From positions 939,901-1,003,900 of the forward strand of contig CAXXJE010000004.1 in the NCBI GenBank assembly GCA_963675055.2: a DNA stretch of 64,000 nt. Reading direction: 5' to 3'. Source of the stretch: PGYT01 sp963675055. GTDB lineage: Bacteria > Bacteroidota > Ignavibacteria > Ignavibacteriales > Melioribacteraceae. Shown here piece after piece: positions 38,532-47,733 of the stretch. Position numbers and translations under genes: made by a program. Each line of letters starts with the position of its first letter. Within the stretch, counting starts at the first letter, position 1. Below the pieces are notes generated by a model. It made no database searches, was not told the DNA's origin, and worked only from the letters and a program-made list of their open reading frames with translations.

Positions 38532-39989
38532 TTAAGACTTTATTTTAATGACAACTCGTTGATAACGAGTTAACTCGGGAGAACCATTGTCTTTTACTTC
38601 GCAAATTATGTGAATGCTTTGCCCATTTTCAGCATCTGCCGGAATATTAAATGAAACCTCTTGGGCTGTTGAATTTTCAATAGCTACACTTCCCGTATAA
38701 GTTCCGGCTTCTTTATATTGCCACCATTTGTATATCAGTTCATCACCATCCGGATCAGAAGATCCTTTTGCACTGAGTTGAATTTTAGTGCCAGGTTTTG
38801 CAGTTATATCCAAATCGTTTTCCAGTTTTACAACCGGAGGATGGTTAGCATCTTTATAAGATTTTACGCACCAATCGGCTCTTGAGGCAAAATCATTTTG
38901 TAAAGCATCCATCCAACGGGTTAATGGTCTAAAGTATTCTTCCATTAATCCTAAATCCTCCGGATATTTATTACGCATATAATTTCGACCCCATGCACTT
39001 CCGGTAAACCATCTTCCATCTGGATATTTATAATCCGGTTCATGAACCGGATCGAGCCAGGTGTTTTCACGTACATTCACATACCGGCCACCCCAGCCGC
39101 CATAATCTGGTGATTCCAATGAATTTAATCCTGTAGGATTAGTATAGATAAAAGCCGGTGAGTCTCCTTCGGATCGGAAAGAACCCTTCTGTTTCGGGCT
39201 TCCTGCTCTCCAACCTTCATTGTCATCATCACCTTTATAAGCTTCGTACAGCGAACAAAGTGGGCCATGGTCTGTCAGAATATTAGAATTCATCCATTCT
39301 ACTTTGAAATAGTCAATTTTATCCTCAGGGATAATTTTATCCCACTGGTAAGCAATAGCCCAAAACTGGTCACAAATGATTGTTAAAATATTGTATTTAC
39401 CCCAATGAGGACGGATGTAAGCCTGATAAGTTGAATCTTGCTCCCAGATAAAAAAGAAGCGCAATTTACTGGCTACATACTCCATTTTTTCCGGATGCTC
39501 TTCTTCAATTGATTTTAATGCACGCGCAATTGTATTTGTTCCGCCCCATGCCTGAAGCCAGACGGGACGATCATCGGTTTCATCTAAGAGAACGTCAACA
39601 ATATGCTGAGATCCGGCAGTTATTGAATCCATCTCTCCCTCGAACTTAACATTGCCGAGAAAAGTACGTGATTTCAGATAATCCGGGGTAGGATAATCTG
39701 CACTATGTTTAATTAGATTGGGATATACCTCTTCATATGCTTCCAGGTATGGATCTACCCAGGCATCACCAGCCCAATTATGACCTTGCCAGTGATACTG
39801 AGAACTGGAAGTAATAATACCTTCAACATCCCATTCATTTGTATATAGTAAAAATCGAACCAGGGAGCATCTATCATCAACCTCTCCGTCACTTGTAACA
39901 ATGACACGCGACTTGGAATTATTACTATGTACACTTGTAGTACACATAGTCAGTAATGTTAAAAAGCTTAAAAGAATAAAATTTCTCAT
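38532..39989 (-). CDS. Sde182-type nucleoside-hydrolase-like protein, copy 3
   Basis: Closest to copy 1 (27432-28874): VIVTSDGEVDDRCSLVRFLL, IITSSSQYHWQGHNWAGDAW, WLQAWGGTNTIARALKS, FRSEGDSPAFIYTNPTGL, SPDYGGWGGRYVNVRENTW and the cadherin-like tail GSSDPDGDELIYKWWQYKEAG ending in TRYQRVVIKIKS. A short insertion (YKGDDDNEGWRAGS) distinguishes it. The leader is a signal peptide (MRNFILLSFLTLLTMCTTSV) that may be a lipobox around Cys16. It lies 24 nt upstream of the large PL1 gene, repeating the copy 1-PL1 arrangement, and the spacer DNA is also similar. Activity unknown. Confidence 0.82.
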   Translation of the reverse strand: MRNFILLSFLTLLTMCTTSVHSNNSKSRVIVTSDGEVDDRCSLVRFLLYTNEWDVEGIITSSSQYHWQGHNWAGDAWVDPYLEAYEEVYPNLIKHSADYPTPDYLKSRTFLGNVKFEGEMDSITAGSQHIVDVLLDETDDRPVWLQAWGGTNTIARALKSIEEEHPEKMEYVASKLRFFFIWEQDSTYQAYIRPHWGKYNILTIICDQFWAIAYQWDKIIPEDKIDYFKVEWMNSNILTDHGPLCSLYEAYKGDDDNEGWRAGSPKQKGSFRSEGDSPAFIYTNPTGLNSLESPDYGGWGGRYVNVRENTWLDPVHEPDYKYPDGRWFTGSAWGRNYMRNKYPEDLGLMEEYFRPLTRWMDALQNDFASRADWCVKSYKDANHPPVVKLENDLDITAKPGTKIQLSAKGSSDPDGDELIYKWWQYKEAGTYTGSVAIENSTAQEVSFNIPADAENGQSIHIICEVKDNGSPELTRYQRVVIKIKS

Positions 39990-40047
39990 AATATTTCTTC
40001 TTTTGTTATTGATATTTCGTACCCTTAAGTGTTTGCCTTAAATGTTA

Positions 40048-41484
40048 TCAGTTTTCCGGCCACTCACTTTTCAATAGATAATGAAATGTGCTGTTTACTG
40101 AATTTGGTCTTGCTTTCAGCACTTCAATTTTCTCGTTATTAAGTAAACGAATCATTTCAGCGCCGGCATAAAGTACCGGACCATAGCCATGAGTAGCGTA
40201 AATGCTTTTGCCCCGATGGTAGTAATATGTATTATCATGCGCGAAAGTTGTGCCTTCACATGTTCCATCCACCGCACCATTTTCAAGAACACGTGTTTTA
40301 ATAGCGTTCCAGCCTGTGAGTGCGACCGGACCATACACATGATTAATCCATCCTTCATTGATTCCTTTGGCAATAGCAAAAGTAAACATGGCTGTGCAGG
40401 ATGTTTCCAGATATGTATCGGTTTTGTCCAGCATATTATGCCAGAAACCGGTACCATCTTGCAGGCTAGCAAGACTGCGAATCATTGAACGATATAGGTG
40501 AAGTACCTTATCACGTCCATTATAATTTTCAGGCAATACACCAAGCAATTCCGCCATAGCCATTAAAGTCCAGCCATTGGCACGCCCCCAGTAAAAGCGT
40601 GGGTCATAATCGCCGGATGTTACATTCCAGCCATGGTCAAAAAGTTCTTTCTCCGGAATGTAGAGTCTTTCTGCCATTTGCAGAATCTGCCATACTGCAT
40701 CATCAAAATATTTATGATCACCGGTAAGCACTCCCATATTAGCTAGGAAAGGTACGCTCATATATAAATCATCTGCCCATACGGATTTATACTGCGGACG
40801 ATTACGCGCAAGAGTACCATCTTCTAGACGAAATTGTCCGTTAGAAATGTAATCCGCTGTTATGTTTATAAGGTCCAGATAATCATCATTTTTATTCTTC
40901 AGATAGGTTTTAATCATAGCAGCACCAATAGAACCGCAATCATCCAGCGCGTGGAAATTTGGAGTTCTGCCCCAACCACCACGTGCTTCATCTCCAAAAA
41001 CTTCCTTGTTTTTAATGAAATAAGGCAAAGTCTCAATTACCAAATCATAGAATTTTTTATTATTGGCAAAGAAGGCCGTATCGCCTGTGACATCATCGAT
41101 ATACTCAAAGGCAGAAAGAACAACTCCGTTTGTGTATCCCCATTCGCCAGCGAATCCGCTCGAAACACGCGCATTTTTATTCGGTTTAGTAAAGTCAGTT
41201 ATCTCCATACCGGTTTCTGAGTCGACAATTTTTAATGTGCTGGTGGATTCATAATACTGGCGAACACGGTTCAGTACTTCTTTGATACCTTCTTCGGTAG
41301 GATATTCATAAGGAACAGGATAATCAGGAATTCGCCCCGCTGCATCTTCCTGGGCAACTATTGTACTGGAAAGTGAAATAAATAGAATAAAAAACATCCA
41401 AATTAATTGATTTAATAGTTTCACAAATAATGCCTTATCCGTGTTTGAATAATGTTGAATATGAAGTTTCTTATAAATTTTCAT
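40048..41484 (-). CDS. Unsaturated rhamnogalacturonyl/galacturonyl hydrolase, GH105
   Basis: An (alpha/alpha)6 barrel enzyme that removes the unsaturated uronic acid left at the end of pectin fragments by lyases, acting by hydration of the double bond. The essential acidic positions appear as Asp181/182 in HALDDCGSIGAA and Asp238/239 in SVWADDLYMS, comparable to the two catalytic Asp of YteR-type enzymes. WGRANGWTLMAMAELL (about 325) and the C-terminal YHRGKSIYATHGYGPVLYAG are further family blocks. A signal sequence ends near TIVAQ (about 45), indicating a periplasmic or exported enzyme. It is the natural partner of the two PL1 lyases in this locus. GH88 is possible but the motif order favours GH105. 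Confidence 0.88.
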   Translation of the reverse strand: MKIYKKLHIQHYSNTDKALFVKLLNQLIWMFFILFISLSSTIVAQEDAAGRIPDYPVPYEYPTEEGIKEVLNRVRQYYESTSTLKIVDSETGMEITDFTKPNKNARVSSGFAGEWGYTNGVVLSAFEYIDDVTGDTAFFANNKKFYDLVIETLPYFIKNKEVFGDEARGGWGRTPNFHALDDCGSIGAAMIKTYLKNKNDDYLDLINITADYISNGQFRLEDGTLARNRPQYKSVWADDLYMSVPFLANMGVLTGDHKYFDDAVWQILQMAERLYIPEKELFDHGWNVTSGDYDPRFYWGRANGWTLMAMAELLGVLPENYNGRDKVLHLYRSMIRSLASLQDGTGFWHNMLDKTDTYLETSCTAMFTFAIAKGINEGWINHVYGPVALTGWNAIKTRVLENGAVDGTCEGTTFAHDNTYYYHRGKSIYATHGYGPVLYAGAEMIRLLNNEKIEVLKARPNSVNSTFHYLLKSEWPEN

Positions 41485-41562
41485 GTCGCTTTTCCCGTTT
41501 ATTTAACATTTCATTTGTTTTATAAACTTTGAGTATCTTCTCAGCATCGGATACCAGGTCAA

Positions 41563-42864
41563 TTATTTATCCCTTAGCCAATCCCAGTATTTCGCCCAAT
41601 CCAATAATGCTTCATTTCGCCATTTCAGTACTGTCTTTGCACCTTGCCGGATGCCATCATACAATGAAGCATCTGGTCGATCCGAATACCAGTTGGCGCC
41701 TAATTTATAATCAGTAGAACGTGGCTTACCCGGCCAAATATTATCTACAACAAATTCCCCACTTTGCTCCTGAAATCCGGGAATATCTGAAGTAACCTTA
41801 TAAGTTAGAGTTTCCGTTTTTTTCGGTGCATATCTAATAACATAATTTCCATCTCCAAGATAAAAACCTTCCCATTTTTGTTCGCCAATCCCAGCTTGCA
41901 CAGTCATAGTAAAACATGCTGAATCAGGAGGGATGTTTATTTGAGGTCCTTGAAAATGGAATTCCAATATTGAACACAGTGAGACTGTATCGGAAACTGT
42001 TGTATTACGGTTGAAGACAATTCTTGAACTGCGGTTAATTTTTTTAAAACTGCCTCCCCAACTTTCTCCAAATGGATTATCAGGATCTCCGCTCATCATA
42101 TATAATAATGAAGGAGTATCGCCCATTTTAATTGTTCCATTGTAGAATTTTTTAAAACCTTTGCCCAAATATCCTGCACCCCGGATGTAATTGTCATAAT
42201 AATTTTCATTATTCAGACTATCGGGTACGCCGCTATTGGAAAAGAATCCGTAGTATGAAGAATTTACTTCAATGAACCAGAGATCAGCAAAATTTTCAGC
42301 TATATATGCATAACTGTTGGCACTCCATTTTTTATTGGGTCCTCCAATCCAGTAAACCCTTATCCTATTTTGGATATCGGGAGCGTCATGCAACGCTTGA
42401 GCCAGGTCATCCAGACCACCCCAAACAAGTACCCATAGAGGCTGCTCACTTTTTTTCTCTGCGCATTTGATAATCCAGTCGGAACCTTCTGTAGCTGATA
42501 TATATCCGTAATAAGGGGCTCCGCCTTGTCTTCCCTGTTTGCAAACAGAACGTAAATAATCTGGGGAAGGATAATCTTTCGAATGTTGTTTAAACTTTGA
42601 CAAATCCTTTTCGTAAAGATCAATCATATTTAAAATGACCTGCTTGCTTCCATGTCCATAGGAAGGAGATGAAATAAGCCCCTCAGTATCAAACATGTTA
42701 CTGTACATTAAAAAATGTATCATCGATTGATTATCATCCGGATCTGTACCACCTATATCGGAACTGATAAGAATACGTGGCTTGACCGGTAAATGACTCT
42801 GAGCTATTAGGATTACAGAACATAAGAAGATAGTTAGAAATAGAATCGGCTTATTCATATTCAT
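41563..42864 (-). CDS. Sde182-type nucleoside-hydrolase-like protein, copy 4 (most divergent)
   Basis: A 433-residue member with signal peptide (MNMNKPILFLTIFLCSVILIAQS). Its acidic cluster SSDIGGTDPDDNQSMIHFL is the nearest of the five to the classical DxGxDD nucleoside-hydrolase signature. Other shared positions are EGLISSPSYGHGSK, PLWVLVWGGLDDLAQALHD, IKMGDTPSLLYMMSGDP and ESWGGSFKK; the C-terminal domain is short and not of the DPDGDELSY type. Its first codons overlap the end of the isomerase gene by 4 nt (ATGA), so it is translationally coupled to a sugar-catabolic enzyme. This is the only Sde182-type gene so closely tied to the catabolic block. Confidence 0.78.
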   Translation of the reverse strand: MNMNKPILFLTIFLCSVILIAQSHLPVKPRILISSDIGGTDPDDNQSMIHFLMYSNMFDTEGLISSPSYGHGSKQVILNMIDLYEKDLSKFKQHSKDYPSPDYLRSVCKQGRQGGAPYYGYISATEGSDWIIKCAEKKSEQPLWVLVWGGLDDLAQALHDAPDIQNRIRVYWIGGPNKKWSANSYAYIAENFADLWFIEVNSSYYGFFSNSGVPDSLNNENYYDNYIRGAGYLGKGFKKFYNGTIKMGDTPSLLYMMSGDPDNPFGESWGGSFKKINRSSRIVFNRNTTVSDTVSLCSILEFHFQGPQINIPPDSACFTMTVQAGIGEQKWEGFYLGDGNYVIRYAPKKTETLTYKVTSDIPGFQEQSGEFVVDNIWPGKPRSTDYKLGANWYSDRPDASLYDGIRQGAKTVLKWRNEALLDWAKYWDWLRDK

Positions 42865-44285
42865 TCACCATGTTTATAAATATTCCACTTAAGATAAGTC
42901 TCCACAGATTCACTTAATACATCACCAACACTTCCTCGAACCATCGCAACATGGTGTTCAAAACCATTTTTCGTTATATACTTTAGAAGTTTCTGAAGAT
43001 CATTTACCTTTGTTACCGCTATACCTCCATCCATACCGTAAGGATCATCTGAAAATTCACCCTCGCCGATATAGGACTTTATAATACCGTTTGTATCATC
43101 TGTCGATAAACGAAAGTATGTCATATGTCCGGATTTAACTTTCCCCTTTATCGCTCCGAAACAGTTTTCCTGACCGAGTACTGTTCCTAAAACATCAAGA
43201 TTGGATATTTCAATTTCGTTTCCGAAAAAGCTTTTCGGGTAATTACTGCAGTGTGTACACACACACATATTTCTGTCGTCACCAAAGTTATTATTCCAGT
43301 CGAGAATTGCCGGGGGGTTACCGGAGGAAAGGGCAAGCATGTACATAGAAATTACTCCGGCAATATCAACTTCACAAGCACACGGCACCATTTTTTCGCC
43401 AAGCATGCTCATGGATAAACAAGTTGCGCAACCGTAATTATTTTGTACGGAATTCCAGCATTGAATACCCGCAGCGTCAATTTCGTTTTCGGCAATCCAT
43501 TTCTCAATTGCAATTCCCAATTTTGCCTGAAGATAAACTTTAGTATCATTTATATATGAAGGTATTTTTCCATATTCCTTAATTTCGCCTAATTTCACTT
43601 TTAACTCTGATGCTTCACTATCGATTCTTTCAGCCTCGCCTATTATTTCTGATAAGTCAACCGGTACTACGGTAATACCCGAAGCTTGCAATAACTTTTC
43701 ACTTGAGCGCATTGTTTGAAATGCAGCCGGTCGCGCGCCTATTGCACCTACACGTGCGCGTTTTAAACCGCCGACAACACGGCATACAGACGCAAACTTT
43801 TGAATGTCATTCTTAAAAGTATCACTGTCCACCTTACAAGTATGATATGTAGTCTCGGTATATGGAATTCCATATTGATAAAGATTATTGCATACAGATA
43901 TTTTTCCACAAAATGCATCGCGCCGGCTTTTAACATCTACTTTACCATTATCATCGTCTTCGGCATGAACCAGAATCGGAACTTTTAAATCCGCGTATTT
44001 AAGCGTATTTACAACTCCAAGTTCATCCCCAAAATTTGGAAGCGTTATAATTATTCCATCGATGATATTACGGTTTTTGCTGAACAGCTCTGCGCAAATG
44101 CGGGCATCCTGCAAAGTTTCTATTGCACCAGTTGGTGTTGCTTCGGCTGGAAGAATAATTACTTCATAACCCAGTTTTTCCAACACATCAATAATTTTCA
44201 TTCTTCCTTGTTGCGCCAATTCGAAGTTGAAGATATTACGAGTAGCAACGATGACACCGAATGTAAGTTTTTGTTTGTACGCCAT
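42861..44285 (-). CDS. L-fucose/L-arabinose-isomerase family sugar isomerase
   Basis: A cytoplasmic 474-residue aldose-ketose isomerase of the COG2407 / FucI-AraA superfamily. Putative metal ligands are Glu305 in CACEVDIAG and Asp329 in AILDWNN, 24 residues apart as for FucI (Glu337/Asp361 from memory of the E. coli enzyme), with His in FEHHVAMVRG near residue 455. The N-terminal Rossmann-like part (IDGIIITLPNFGDE) agrees with the family. It lies downstream of the ABC importer genes and overlaps copy 4 of the Sde182 group by 4 nt. Candidate substrates are L-fucose, D-arabinose, or, as proposed here, D-apiose. A sulfoquinovose isomerase role is another possibility for this superfamily, but supporting sulfo-sugar genes are absent. 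Confidence 0.8.
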   Translation of the reverse strand: MAYKQKLTFGVIVATRNIFNFELAQQGRMKIIDVLEKLGYEVIILPAEATPTGAIETLQDARICAELFSKNRNIIDGIIITLPNFGDELGVVNTLKYADLKVPILVHAEDDDNGKVDVKSRRDAFCGKISVCNNLYQYGIPYTETTYHTCKVDSDTFKNDIQKFASVCRVVGGLKRARVGAIGARPAAFQTMRSSEKLLQASGITVVPVDLSEIIGEAERIDSEASELKVKLGEIKEYGKIPSYINDTKVYLQAKLGIAIEKWIAENEIDAAGIQCWNSVQNNYGCATCLSMSMLGEKMVPCACEVDIAGVISMYMLALSSGNPPAILDWNNNFGDDRNMCVCTHCSNYPKSFFGNEIEISNLDVLGTVLGQENCFGAIKGKVKSGHMTYFRLSTDDTNGIIKSYIGEGEFSDDPYGMDGGIAVTKVNDLQKLLKYITKNGFEHHVAMVRGSVGDVLSESVETYLKWNIYKHGE

Positions 44286-44400
44286 GATATTTCACTTTTT
44301 ATTTTGTTTCTAAATTGATTTTATTCTTAATTCATTAACACTGTGAATAATCCCGCTGCCAATCAACTTCAAAACCTAATGCCTCAAAGAAGCAGCGAAG

Positions 44401-46560
44401 TTATTCAAAAACCTTTTTACTTCCGCTTGAATCAACATGATAAATTGACAACGTACTGGTTTTTTCAACAATAAATTTCTTCCCGTTGCAAGTTATTTCA
44501 CCGCCTATTTCTTTACCAGGTTCAATTGGCATAATAAGTACATAAACATCTTCATCATTTCCCGGAACAACCGTAACGTAAGCGTCTTCCAATTGAGTAA
44601 CCGGAGAAGGCAATTCAAGTTTTTTGATTTCGGCAGAAAGTCGTTCCATATCGTCTCCGACGTTAAACGATACTTTTGCTTTCATATCAACTTTCTCACC
44701 ATCTACCGTTAATCGTGGTATTTCATCCACAAAGTAAATTGGGAAATTATTCTTTTGCATTTCTCTTATTGTTGACAAACATTCGTTTGAAACTATTTTT
44801 GAATATGGCAGAAGCACAGCCTTATATTTTTGATCACGAATCTGAAAAACTCCGTCTTTGATATTTCCTTCAGTAAATAACCAGTCAGAAATTGCATCGA
44901 CCTGTATACCAAGTGCTGGCATTATTCCGACTAAGCGACGAATCTCATCCATCATTTTTCCTGTTGCAGGTTGAAGCGATGTTAAAAATGTTGAGATAGG
45001 AAAAACAATTGCTACTTCGGCAACAGGAAGCTTGTATTTTGTAATGTTGATAACTTGCTGGGTTCTTTTATTTAATTCAGGAAGAATGCTCCATGAGGAA
45101 TGATCGGGGAAGCCCGGGCCAAAGCCCCGTGACGCGCCTACCACACCGGTATATCCGTAACAATGCTGAAGCCAGGTATTCGAAAACAACGGCATTAAAT
45201 CGTTCCAATAAATCGGGACTTCATTCTTATAGTTTGTCCCCCATCTATTATAATGTGCAACACCGTCCTGCGAATATTTTGCAAGTGATGATGCCAGAAT
45301 CATAAAGGCTGTTTGTTCATACTTACCTGCCGGGTCTGTGGTAAAATATTTTTCAAAGGAACCATCATCGGAATAACCGCCGTCCACCGAAACAAGTCCG
45401 CGCCAGTAATCTCCGCACCCTGCATACATATCATCCGGAATAGTGTGCCATGTTTGATGAATTCCCATACGAAGCGATCCAAAAAGTTTTTCACCGTAAT
45501 CCCAAAAACGTTTTTCACCGCCGAATACATAATCCATCAGCAATTCAAAATAATCCTTACGGACTTTCAATTGACTATTGTCGTCCATATCCAGAATAAG
45601 CGAATGCAAACTTTCTTTAAGGTCGTAACCATATTTATTTTTAAAGTCATTATAAATCCTATCACTGATTGCGAACTGCCCGAATTGAAAATAGTAACCG
45701 GGTTCATCCCACCACAAACCGTTAAAATTCATATCTCGTTTTTTGTATTCGTCAAGAAGACCCGACATAATTTTTTCATGTTCAGGAGAATCGAATGCAT
45801 ACATGTTGGTCATGAATTTTGGGAAAGCAAAAACATACCAGTCACCCTCCGGCAAATTGGTCTTTCCAAAAACTTCCACATTATACATACTTCTATTCAC
45901 AAAGAAATGAGCATCGGCGGTTATATCTCTGATTGATGATTTCACAACCTTTCCATTCTCCCGCTGGTACGCAAATACCTTTTCAACCGAAAGAGGATTT
46001 AAGCAAAGAGAAACTTCAGTTAACAAATGTATATCCCTGCGCATAGGATATTCATAACTCAACGAGTACTTGTTATTTTCTACTTTGCATTCATTCAATT
46101 GTATACGATCGGGTTGGGGACCATCAACAATTATGTTGGGATTGAATTTTTTATTCACTAAAATCACCTCAGCGCCGTACCCGGTTTGCTTAACTATTTC
46201 GTGTGCGGCTAAACGTGGATCGGGTCCCCAGTTAAATTCCATACCTTCTTCTACACATGCATCGCTTGCAGTTTTAACGGCATTGATCATTTCTTCATCA
46301 TACAATTGATAATGCGTAGCGCGTGGCATTGCATAAACGCCCTCGAAACCCCTGGTTTTAATATCCTTCAGTTGTTCCAATAGCAGATTGGGATTATCAA
46401 TTACACTGTCCTGCCATGTCCAAAAAATCGATGAGATAATTTTTTCCCCTGGACGCTCACCATCGGAAGCAAATACGGTTGTAGTAATTACTAATAATTG
46501 AAACAGGAATTTTGTTTTGGCAAATTTCAAATCAATCTCAAGATTATCTATTAGTTTCAT
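44401..46560 (-). CDS. Putative secreted glycoside hydrolase, family unassigned (TIM barrel plus GATase-like domain)
   Basis: A 719-residue exported protein (hydrophobic leader FLFQLLVITTTVFAS) not assignable by eye to a CAZy family. The first half looks like a TIM barrel: GFEGVYAMPRATHYQLY, EGMEFNWGPDPRLAAHE, and a likely catalytic Glu in FNGLWWDEPGYYF (about 280); MGIHQTWH and SVDGGYSDDG lie farther on. The second half has an alpha/beta segment (VAEVAIVFPISTF ... LGIQVDAISDWLF ... KAVLLPYSKIVS) like the GATase-like domain of GH42 or GH106-type enzymes. It sits between the ABC importer and the isomerase, so it may supply the sugar that block imports. In-frame codons past the stop are described in findings. 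Confidence 0.6.
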   Translation of the reverse strand: MKLIDNLEIDLKFAKTKFLFQLLVITTTVFASDGERPGEKIISSIFWTWQDSVIDNPNLLLEQLKDIKTRGFEGVYAMPRATHYQLYDEEMINAVKTASDACVEEGMEFNWGPDPRLAAHEIVKQTGYGAEVILVNKKFNPNIIVDGPQPDRIQLNECKVENNKYSLSYEYPMRRDIHLLTEVSLCLNPLSVEKVFAYQRENGKVVKSSIRDITADAHFFVNRSMYNVEVFGKTNLPEGDWYVFAFPKFMTNMYAFDSPEHEKIMSGLLDEYKKRDMNFNGLWWDEPGYYFQFGQFAISDRIYNDFKNKYGYDLKESLHSLILDMDDNSQLKVRKDYFELLMDYVFGGEKRFWDYGEKLFGSLRMGIHQTWHTIPDDMYAGCGDYWRGLVSVDGGYSDDGSFEKYFTTDPAGKYEQTAFMILASSLAKYSQDGVAHYNRWGTNYKNEVPIYWNDLMPLFSNTWLQHCYGYTGVVGASRGFGPGFPDHSSWSILPELNKRTQQVINITKYKLPVAEVAIVFPISTFLTSLQPATGKMMDEIRRLVGIMPALGIQVDAISDWLFTEGNIKDGVFQIRDQKYKAVLLPYSKIVSNECLSTIREMQKNNFPIYFVDEIPRLTVDGEKVDMKAKVSFNVGDDMERLSAEIKKLELPSPVTQLEDAYVTVVPGNDEDVYVLIMPIEPGKEIGGEITCNGKKFIVEKTSTLSIYHVDSSGSKKVFE

Positions 46561-46707
46561 TTATGTTGTTCTTAAGGTCGTGCTAGGCACTTTTGTTATC
46601 AGGATTTCTTACCCTGTGTGAATACGATAAGGTTTTGTATAAAACCGTTCTTTAAGTAATTTATATTATTCAGAAACACAGATATCGGCATTAATTAGAA
46701 ATTTCCA

Positions 46708-47673
46708 TTAGTCCTTTTTCTGAATTTTATCAATAATTACGGCAAGCAAAATCACCAATCCTTTAATAACCTGCTGCCAGAAAGGGGATACATTCAAAAG
46801 CACTAATCCGTTATTTAATACCCCTATTATCGATGCGCCTATTACCGTACCCATTATTGAACCTTTCCCGCCGTTCAATGATGTACCACCTATAACAACA
46901 GCAGCAATAGAATCAAGTTCATAGCCCATGCCCGCATTTGGCTGGGCTGAATCCAATCTCGCAGTAACTAACAAACCAGCCACACCTGAAAGTACACCGG
47001 CAATTACATATACAAATACTTTTACACGGTTGACTTTTACTCCTGAAAGCAAAGCAGCTCTTTCATTACCACCGATTGCGTATATGTATCTTCCGGTTCG
47101 CGTTTTATTCATAAAGAACACTGAAATACCAATTACTAAAATAGATATCCATACAGGCATCGGGACTCCGGCAAACCAGCCTGTTCCAATGAAATTAAAA
47201 TTATCTCCTAACTGAGTTATCGGAAATCCTTTTGTATAAAGCATTGTTAAACCGCGGGCAATTGTAAGCATAGCCAGAGTTGCAACAAAAGGAGGTACTT
47301 TGAATTTCGTAATCATAAATCCATTAAACCATCCTATAATTCCCCCAGCAATCAAAGCGACAATTATAACTCCCAATATTGTAAACCCGACAAACAGGTT
47401 CATACCTTCTATTTCAATTCCATGTTTAATTAGACCAGCGGCAATTGCTCCTGTAAAGGCAAGTATCGAACCAACCGAAAGATCAATACCTCCGGTAAGG
47501 ATAACCATAGTCATGCCCACCGATATACATAGATTAACGGAGATTTGTCTTGCAACATTAAACAGGTTACTACTGGAAGCAAAATTATCCGAAAGGATTG
47601 TCATTGCAACCACCATCATCATTAAAGCAATGAGAGGTTGAAGTATTGATAAATTGATTTTAGTTTTTTTCAT
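46708..47673 (-). CDS. Ribose-type sugar ABC transporter permease
   Basis: A 321-residue inner-membrane permease of the branched-chain/ribose (BPD_transp_2, RbsC-like) family with about nine hydrophobic segments. The family block VGMTMVILTGGIDLSVGSILAFTGA begins near residue 52, and AVVIGGTSLNGGKGSIMGTVIGA near 258 is the ATPase-contact loop. It follows the ATPase gene by 60 nt and completes an importer with the binding protein at 49964. Only one permease gene is present, so a homodimeric channel is expected, as in RbsC systems. The sugar imported is predicted from neighbours only; pentose-type sugars are usual for this family. Confidence 0.9.
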   Translation of the reverse strand: MKKTKINLSILQPLIALMMMVVAMTILSDNFASSSNLFNVARQISVNLCISVGMTMVILTGGIDLSVGSILAFTGAIAAGLIKHGIEIEGMNLFVGFTILGVIIVALIAGGIIGWFNGFMITKFKVPPFVATLAMLTIARGLTMLYTKGFPITQLGDNFNFIGTGWFAGVPMPVWISILVIGISVFFMNKTRTGRYIYAIGGNERAALLSGVKVNRVKVFVYVIAGVLSGVAGLLVTARLDSAQPNAGMGYELDSIAAVVIGGTSLNGGKGSIMGTVIGASIIGVLNNGLVLLNVSPFWQQVIKGLVILLAVIIDKIQKKD

Positions 47674-47733
47674 TTACTCAGATAATTCTAATATGAGAAA
47701 AAAGATGAACAATTTTATAATTCGCTATTTATG

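Noticed and set aside
46631..46646. GGTTTT-GTAT-AAAACC hairpin before the permease end
   Set aside because: Six-base AT-rich stem; likely chance.
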